A stretch of 20,382 nt of DNA from an uncultured beta proteobacterium (lineage in GTDB: Bacteria; Pseudomonadota; Gammaproteobacteria; Burkholderiales; Burkholderiaceae): positions 1-20,382 of the forward strand of contig CAIMXN010000052.1 in NCBI GenBank assembly GCA_903845455.1. Reading direction: 5' to 3'. Positions 15,584-20,382 of the stretch are shown here, in pieces. A program made the position numbers and the translations under genes. The notes below the pieces were generated by a model. That model was not told the origin of the DNA, did not search any database, and worked only from the letters and a program-made list of their open reading frames with translations. Within the stretch, counting starts at the first letter, position 1, and each line of letters opens with the position of its first letter.

Positions 15584-16045
15584 TTATTGTTGTAGAAAGA
15601 ATGGTAGTAATGGGAACTGAAGCTTCAGCCCCAACACAAATACAGAGTAGGTAAAGACAATGAGGACGGTGGCATTGATTAAAGTGCCTTTCCAATGAAA
15701 CTCATGACTTGCACTTGCTGACATAAATACCAATACTAAAACCGCAACGACAAAACCCATGGTTGGCAACAGAATGCCGTAAAGAACGACGGATCCAGTA
15801 ATTAAGCCAATAATTTTCCAGTCAAACTTGGGAATCTTTTCAATGGCTGCCTTGGCGCTTAGGGATTTCACTAAAATGAGGAGGCCTAGGGCCGTCATCA
15901 GCAAACCAAGCCAGAAAGGGAAGTAGGCTGGACCCATTTTGGCGGGGGTACCCATTTGGTATTGCATGGCAACTATGGTGAAGAATATGCCAATGACCAT
16001 ATACATCAGGCCGGCTCCAAAGTCCTTTTGATTGCGGATTTTCAA
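15584..16045 (-). CDS. tctB: tripartite tricarboxylate transporter small permease TctB
   Basis: A 153-residue membrane protein with four hydrophobic segments (about 12-27, 38-60, 77-110 as a pair, 120-145), the size and layout of TctB. The motif MGTPAKMGPAYFPFWLGLLM at 31-50 is the family's conserved GPxxFP region. It is the small companion of TctA. The start is TTG at 16045: AGGAG lies 6 bases upstream and the next ATG would remove the first membrane segment. First gene of the tctB-tctA unit, divergent from alaS. Confidence 0.9.
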   Translation of the reverse strand: MKIRNQKDFGAGLMYMVIGIFFTIVAMQYQMGTPAKMGPAYFPFWLGLLMTALGLLILVKSLSAKAAIEKIPKFDWKIIGLITGSVVLYGILLPTMGFVVAVLVLVFMSASASHEFHWKGTLINATVLIVFTYSVFVLGLKLQFPLLPFFLQQ

Positions 16046-16058
16046 ATTGCGCTCCTAG

Positions 16059-16090
16059 TTTATCGACATTAGTGCCGATTTATTTATCGA
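16059..16090. repeat. pair of 8-base direct repeats in the tctB leader
   Basis: TTTATCGA occurs at 16059-16066 and again at 16083-16090, 24 bases apart, downstream of the candidate tctB -10 box. Such spacing could suit a DNA-binding regulator, but repeats this short in AT-rich DNA may be chance. Confidence 0.25.
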
Positions 16091-16099
16091 TGTTGAGCG

Positions 16100-16130
16100 A
16101 TTGTAAGGCAGGAATGGGGTGTCTTGTCTA
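16100..16130 (-). promoter_or_regulatory. candidate promoter of tctB-tctA
   Basis: On the minus strand TAGACA (16130-16125, five of six matches to TTGACA) is followed after 19 bases by TACAAT (16105-16100). The implied leader is about 50 bases and ends in the AGGAG ribosome site of tctB. Confidence 0.4.
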
Positions 16131-16134
16131 GGGT

Positions 16135-16173
16135 TTGCCCTGCCATGGTGCCAATGCGATAATTATTCCTATG
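16135..16173 (+). promoter_or_regulatory. candidate leaderless promoter of alaS
   Basis: TTGCCC (16135-16140), a 17-base spacer, GATAAT (16158-16163), then 7 bases to the ATG at 16171. Both boxes match four or five of six consensus bases at ideal spacing, and transcription would start at or next to the start codon. No Shine-Dalgarno precedes the ATG. Confidence 0.5.
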
Positions 16174-18795
16174 AAAGTCTCCCAAATTCGCCAGGCTTAC
16201 CTGGACTTCTTTGCCGCCAAAGGCCACCAAATTGTTCCCTCCAGCCCAGTAGTGCCAGGGGATGATCCCACGCTACTTTTTACCAATGCGGGGATGAACC
16301 AGTTTAAGGACGTATTTCTAGGGTTTGATAAGCGTCCTTACAACCGTGCTACGACCGCTCAAAAATGTATCCGCGCTGGTGGCAAACATAATGACTTGGA
16401 TAACGTGGGTTACACAGCCCGTCACCATACCTTTTTTGAGATGTTGGGTAATTTCTCTTTTGGGGACTATTTCAAAAAAGATGCGATTCAATTTGCTTGG
16501 GATTTATTAACCCAAGTATTTAAGCTTCCCAAAGAAAAACTCTTAGTCACGGTCTATGCCGAAGATGACGAGGCATATGCAATTTGGAAAGACCAAATTG
16601 GCGTTCCTGCCGATCGCATTATTCGGATTGGTGATAACAAAGGCGCGCGCTACGCCTCTGATAATTTTTGGATGATGGGTGACACTGGTCCTTGTGGCCC
16701 TTGTACAGAAATTTTTTACGATCATGGCGAGCATATTCCTGGCGGTCCTCCAGGCAGTCCTGATGAAGATGGTGATCGCTTTATTGAAATTTGGAATAAC
16801 GTATTTATGCAGTACAACCGTGATGAAGCCGGCAATATGCATCTACTGCCTAAGCCTAGCGTGGATACCGGTATGGGTCTTGAGCGTATTGCTGCAATTT
16901 TGCAGAAGGTTCATTCGAACTATGAGATTGATCTTTTCGTTAATTTATTAAAGGCTGCAAAAGAAGCGGTTGATGCAGTTGGCGGTGAAAACTGTGATCC
17001 AACCAGTCCGTCACTCAAGGTGATTGCTGATCATATTAGGGCCTGTAGTTTTGTAGTGGTAGATGGTGTTATTCCTGGTAACGCTGGTCGTGGTTATGTC
17101 TTGCGTCGTATTGCTCGTCGCGCGATTCGTCACGGTTATAAATTGGGGGCGCGTAAACCATTCTTCTATCAACTGGTGCCCGCTCTCGTTAAGGAAATGG
17201 GTGAAGCCTATCCAGAGCTACGCGCGGCACAAGACAAAGTTGGTGAAGTACTTAAGCAAGAAGAAGAACGTTTTTTCCAAACGATTGCTAATGGTATGGA
17301 AATCTTGGAAGGTGCTTTGGCTGGAGGTGCAAAAGTAGTTGATGGAGAAACCGCCTTCCGTTTGCATGACACCTTTGGCTTCCCATTGGACTTAACGGCG
17401 GACGTTTGCCGAGAGCGCAATGTGACAGTGGATGCGCAAGGTTTCGAAGTAGCGATGCAAAAGCAGCGGGATCAAGCCAGGACTGCTGGTAAGTTCAAGG
17501 TAGCACAGGGCCTGGAGTACTCAGGGAAACCAACCCAGTTCCATGGTTATGACACCTTTAAGCATGAGGGCGCCAAAGTGACTGTGCTGTATCTGGATGG
17601 CTCATCAGTGCCATCTGTAAAAGCTGGTGACGCTGCTGTGGTTGTTTTAGATAACACTCCTTTCTATGCAGAATCTGGTGGCCAAGTTGGCGATAAAGGT
17701 GAGCTGCGTAATGAAGGTACACGTTTTACGGTTGAAGATACTTTTAAGATTCAAGCGGATGTGTTTGGGCATCAGGGTGAGGTAGCTGAGGGCGAACTCA
17801 AGGTGGGTGACGCCATCAATGCCCTTGTGGATGTTCAGCAAAGAACCGAGACAATGCGTAACCATAGTGCTACCCATATTCTTCATAAAGCTTTACGCGA
17901 AGTCTTAGGTGATCATGTGCAGCAAAAAGGCTCTTTGGTCGATGCTAGTAAGACCCGCTTTGACTTTACTCATAACGCGCCAGTAACTGCTACCCAGATT
18001 CGTCAGGTTGAAGATATTGTCAATCGTGAGATTTTGACCAATGTTGCTACTTCTGCAAAAGTGATGTCTTTGGATGATGCGCAAAAGACCGGCGCCATGA
18101 TGCTCTTTGGTGAGAAGTACGGTGACGAGGTGCGGGTATTAGAAATTGGGAGTTCTAAAGAACTCTGTGGCGGTACCCACGTAGAACGGACTGGTGACAT
18201 TGGTAGCTTGAAGATTGTTTCTGAGAGTGGTGTGGCCGCTGGCATTCGTCGGGTTGAGGCGGTCACTGGAAAAAATGCTTTGCACTTCTTGCAAGATCTG
18301 GAAGACAAGCTTAATGAAGCTGCAGCAGTTCTTAAAACACATCCTGGCGATTTAGTGAATCGTGTGACACAGTTACAAGAAAGCTTGCGTCAAGCTGAGC
18401 GTGAATTAGAAAAAGTCAACTCTAAGTTTGCTGCTAGCCAAGGTGATGAATTGGCTACTCAAGCAGTTGATGTCAATGGAATCAAAGTCTTGGCTGCTCG
18501 CTTGGATGGCGCTGATGCGCAAGTCTTACGCGAAACCATGGATGCCCTAAAAGCAAAACTGAAGACGGCGGCCATCGTGTTGGCCTCAGTACAGGGAGAT
18601 AAGGTGAGTTTAGTGGCTGGTGTCACTGCCGATTCGATTGGCAAAGTAAAGGCAGGTGATCTTGTGAATTTCGTAGCCTTACAAGTAGGAGGCAAAGGTG
18701 GCGGTAAGCCTGAGATGGCAATGGCAGGCGGAAACAACCCTGCTGCCTTGGAAGCTGCTTTAGCAGGTGTGAAAGATTGGGTTGCAAGCAAATGA
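16171..18795 (+). CDS. alaS: alanyl-tRNA synthetase
   Basis: Class II aminoacyl-tRNA synthetase for tRNA-Ala, 874 residues (E. coli 876). The N-terminal catalytic domain shows FTNAGMNQFKDVFLG, GGKHNDLDNVG, RHHTFFEMLGNFSFGDYFK and GMGLERIAAI. The editing domain has its zinc site intact: H565 and H569 in HSATH, C666 and H670 in CGGTH. The C-terminal dimerisation/C-Ala domain follows a coiled coil (about residues 695-750) and ends with the Gly-rich LQVGGKGGGKPEMAMAGG. The start ATG at 16171 gives the family's MKVSQIRQAYLDFF; an in-frame start at 16135 would add 12 residues from the putative promoter. The stop overlaps tusA (ATGA). Confidence 0.97.
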   Translation: MKVSQIRQAYLDFFAAKGHQIVPSSPVVPGDDPTLLFTNAGMNQFKDVFLGFDKRPYNRATTAQKCIRAGGKHNDLDNVGYTARHHTFFEMLGNFSFGDYFKKDAIQFAWDLLTQVFKLPKEKLLVTVYAEDDEAYAIWKDQIGVPADRIIRIGDNKGARYASDNFWMMGDTGPCGPCTEIFYDHGEHIPGGPPGSPDEDGDRFIEIWNNVFMQYNRDEAGNMHLLPKPSVDTGMGLERIAAILQKVHSNYEIDLFVNLLKAAKEAVDAVGGENCDPTSPSLKVIADHIRACSFVVVDGVIPGNAGRGYVLRRIARRAIRHGYKLGARKPFFYQLVPALVKEMGEAYPELRAAQDKVGEVLKQEEERFFQTIANGMEILEGALAGGAKVVDGETAFRLHDTFGFPLDLTADVCRERNVTVDAQGFEVAMQKQRDQARTAGKFKVAQGLEYSGKPTQFHGYDTFKHEGAKVTVLYLDGSSVPSVKAGDAAVVVLDNTPFYAESGGQVGDKGELRNEGTRFTVEDTFKIQADVFGHQGEVAEGELKVGDAINALVDVQQRTETMRNHSATHILHKALREVLGDHVQQKGSLVDASKTRFDFTHNAPVTATQIRQVEDIVNREILTNVATSAKVMSLDDAQKTGAMMLFGEKYGDEVRVLEIGSSKELCGGTHVERTGDIGSLKIVSESGVAAGIRRVEAVTGKNALHFLQDLEDKLNEAAAVLKTHPGDLVNRVTQLQESLRQAERELEKVNSKFAASQGDELATQAVDVNGIKVLAARLDGADAQVLRETMDALKAKLKTAAIVLASVQGDKVSLVAGVTADSIGKVKAGDLVNFVALQVGGKGGGKPEMAMAGGNNPAALEAALAGVKDWVASK

Positions 18796-19037
18796 GTGAT
18801 GACAGCGATATTGCATTTAATGCAGAGGTAGATGCGATCGGTATGAATTGCCCATTACCTATTTTGCGGACCAAGAAGGCTTTAGCAACGATGCAGTCAG
18901 GTGAAGTGTTGAAGATTAAGGCGACCGATGCTGGTGCTGCTCATGACTTTCCTGCGTTTGCCAAACAAACAGGGAACGAATTGATCGGCACTACTACCGA
19001 GGGCAATATCTTGGTTTTCTTCTTAAAGAGAAGATGA
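18792..19037 (+). CDS. tusA: TusA-family sulfurtransferase (SirA-like)
   Basis: An 81-residue small protein of the TusA/SirA/YedF family with the invariant N-terminal CPxP motif, NCPLPILRTKKAL, where C20 would carry the persulfide. Family members relay sulfur from a cysteine desulfurase to acceptors in tRNA thiolation, molybdenum cofactor synthesis or sulfur oxidation; the partner here is unknown. The start ATG at 18792 overlaps the alaS TGA, implying translational coupling; no strong Shine-Dalgarno is seen. An in-frame start 15 bases earlier inside alaS is unlikely. It converges on galU with a 28-base gap and no recognisable terminator. Confidence 0.9.
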   Translation: MSDDSDIAFNAEVDAIGMNCPLPILRTKKALATMQSGEVLKIKATDAGAAHDFPAFAKQTGNELIGTTTEGNILVFFLKRR

Positions 19038-19065
19038 GGGTCTGCTACTAACAAGCCGCATTAAC

Positions 19066-19944
19066 TTAAGAACGACTTTTTAAGTAAGCCGCAAACTCGT
19101 CTTTCACCTCTGGATGACGTAAAGCAAATTCCACAGAAGCCTTGAGCAATCCAAGCTTGCTACCGCAGTCGTAGCGCACACCATCGTATTCATAGGCAAA
19201 TACAGGCTCTTCTTTTAGCAAAGAGGCAATAGCATCTGTGAGTTGAATCTCTCCGCCGGCACCCGGTTTTAAGTTACGAATATGTCTAAAGATCTCAGAA
19301 GATAAAACGTAGCGACCAACTACTGCTAAGTTTGATGGAGCATCTTTTGGTTGCGGTTTTTCTACGATACCATTAAGGCGGTAGATGCCTTTGGCAACTT
19401 CACCCCCAGAAACGATTCCATAAGAACTGCTCTTGGCGGGATCAATCTTTTCTACAGCCACTACTGAACCACTTTGCTCATCAAACACTTTGAGCATTTG
19501 TTTGAGAACGGGTGGCTGCCCATCCAATAGGTCATCAGCCAAGATAATAGCGAAAGGTTCATCTCTCACTAATTTTTCTGCGCATAAAACCGCATGCCCC
19601 AAGCCCAAAGCTTCTGGTTGACGAACATATACACAGTCAACATGGCTTGGTTTAACGCTACGTACGATTTCTAGTAAATCTTTCTTATTCTTTGCCTCTA
19701 GCTCCGCTTCTAATTCATACGCTTTATCAAAATGGTCTTCGATTGCGCGCTTGCTACGACCGGTAACAAAAATCATTTCAGTAATGCCAGCAGCAATTGC
19801 CTCTTCAACCGCATATTGAATCAGCGGCTTATCAACCACATTGAGCATCTCTTTGGGGCTGGCTTTAGTGGCTGGCAGAAAACGAGTTCCCAAACCTGCA
19901 ACCGGAAAAACGGCTTTAGTAACGGCTTTAGTTGATAAAGGCAT
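19066..19944 (-). CDS. galU: UTP-glucose-1-phosphate uridylyltransferase
   Basis: GalU makes UDP-glucose from UTP and glucose-1-phosphate, feeding cell-envelope polysaccharide and glycolipid synthesis. The 292-residue protein has the nucleotidyltransferase signature GLGTRFLPATKASPKEML (17-34), DKPLIQYAVEEA (38-49), the metal-binding region ILADDLLDG and GGEIQLTDAI and YDCGSKLG further on, all diagnostic of bacterial GalU. The ATG at 19944 has a GGAA-type site about 6 bases upstream. It lies 38 bases after valS on the same strand, so the two are probably co-transcribed. Confidence 0.95.
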   Translation of the reverse strand: MPLSTKAVTKAVFPVAGLGTRFLPATKASPKEMLNVVDKPLIQYAVEEAIAAGITEMIFVTGRSKRAIEDHFDKAYELEAELEAKNKKDLLEIVRSVKPSHVDCVYVRQPEALGLGHAVLCAEKLVRDEPFAIILADDLLDGQPPVLKQMLKVFDEQSGSVVAVEKIDPAKSSSYGIVSGGEVAKGIYRLNGIVEKPQPKDAPSNLAVVGRYVLSSEIFRHIRNLKPGAGGEIQLTDAIASLLKEEPVFAYEYDGVRYDCGSKLGLLKASVEFALRHPEVKDEFAAYLKSRS

Positions 19945-19982
19945 GGTGATTCCGATCGCTTTTGATTTTTCGCTACTCGTTT

Positions 19983-20382
19983 TTACTTTAGACGCTCTAA
20001 TTGTGCAACAAGCTTCTCATGATTTTGCTCAAATCCAGCAAGCCTTTGTTTTTCTTGAGCCACGACCTCTTCTGGAGCGCGAGCTATAAAGCTTTCATTA
20101 GAGAGTTTGCCATGGGCTTTAGTGATCTCATTGGCTAGGCGTTCGATTTCTTTACCAAGGCGAATTCGTTCAGCGGCTACATCTACTTCAATCTTGAGTA
20201 AAAGCTTGAGATCACCAACTAAGGCAATTGGGGCACCAGGAGCATCTTTTTCTAAAGCAGATTCATCTTGGTAGATTTTGACTTCAGATAATTTGGCCAA
20301 GGCAGTGAGATAAGGAGTGGCTTGTTTTAAGAATGTCTCAGGCCCGCTAATCCAGAGTGGTACTTTTTGTCCGGGCGGAACT
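19983..20382 (-). CDS. valS: valyl-tRNA synthetase, C-terminal fragment
   Basis: The 3' end of a gene that continues past the right edge: 132 codons then TAA. The peptide reads PPGQKVPLWISGPETFLKQ, then LTALAKLSEVKIY and a Lys/Glu-rich heptad region (RLGKEIERLANEITKAHGKL, then NESFIARAPEEVVAQEKQRL). This is the conserved C-terminal coiled-coil arm of ValRS that binds the tRNA elbow; NxxFxxxAPxxVVxxE is its signature. The catalytic domain lies outside. An internal TTG at 20300 is not a real start, since the open frame reaches the window's edge. Confidence 0.94.
   Translation of the reverse strand, partial: VPPGQKVPLWISGPETFLKQATPYLTALAKLSEVKIYQDESALEKDAPGAPIALVGDLKLLLKIEVDVAAERIRLGKEIERLANEITKAHGKLSNESFIARAPEEVVAQEKQRLAGFEQNHEKLVAQLERLK

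Noticed and set aside
16325..18342. Several open frames of 60-100 codons inside alaS on both strands
   Set aside because: The alaS frame is continuous with all catalytic and zinc motifs; the others are by-products of its codon pattern.

Overview
The window looks like ordinary core chromosome of a betaproteobacterium of the family Burkholderiaceae, most likely a small-genome freshwater lineage such as Polynucleobacter. That is inferred from the gene set, from protein sequences typical of Burkholderiales, from a moderate GC content (roughly mid-40s percent by eye, low for the family) and from very short gaps between genes. I see no insertion sequence, phage gene, CRISPR array, tRNA, rRNA or toxin-antitoxin pair, and no gene-free stretch over about 150 bases.

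Layout from left to right. 1-1520: the 3' end of rsmB (+) and a membrane fatty acid desaturase (+), closed by a symmetric terminator shared with the converging ribosomal protein genes. 1540-1952: rpmB-rpmG (-). 2097-4217: radC (-), divergent from fkpB-ispH (+). 4241-9006: a complete branched-chain amino acid (or amide-type) ABC transporter, livK-livH-livM-livG-livF (+), with a strong hairpin terminator between livK and livH. 9029-11302: an acetylornithine aminotransferase and a 2Fe-2S/FAD reductase (-). 11339-12226: a Rossmann-fold epimerase-like protein (+), converging on glnS (12207-13979, -). 14063-16045: tctB-tctA, the membrane part of a tripartite tricarboxylate transporter (-), ending in a clear terminator. 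16171-19037: alaS-tusA (+). 19066-20382: the 3' part of valS followed by galU (-).

Functionally this is translation (rsmB, rpmB, rpmG, glnS, alaS, valS), isoprenoid synthesis (ispH with its habitual partner fkpB), nutrient uptake (liv and tct), amino acid metabolism, sulfur relay and nucleotide-sugar synthesis. Uptake of amino acids and organic acids fits an organism living on small dissolved organic compounds.

I did not find a convincing new system. The best leads concern expression. Three genes (alaS, glnS, fkpB) have a -10-like hexamer 6-7 bases before the ATG and no Shine-Dalgarno, which predicts leaderless mRNAs. A terminator splits the liv operon after the binding-protein gene. Several genes use GTG or TTG starts, and the longest open frames overstate their N-termini.
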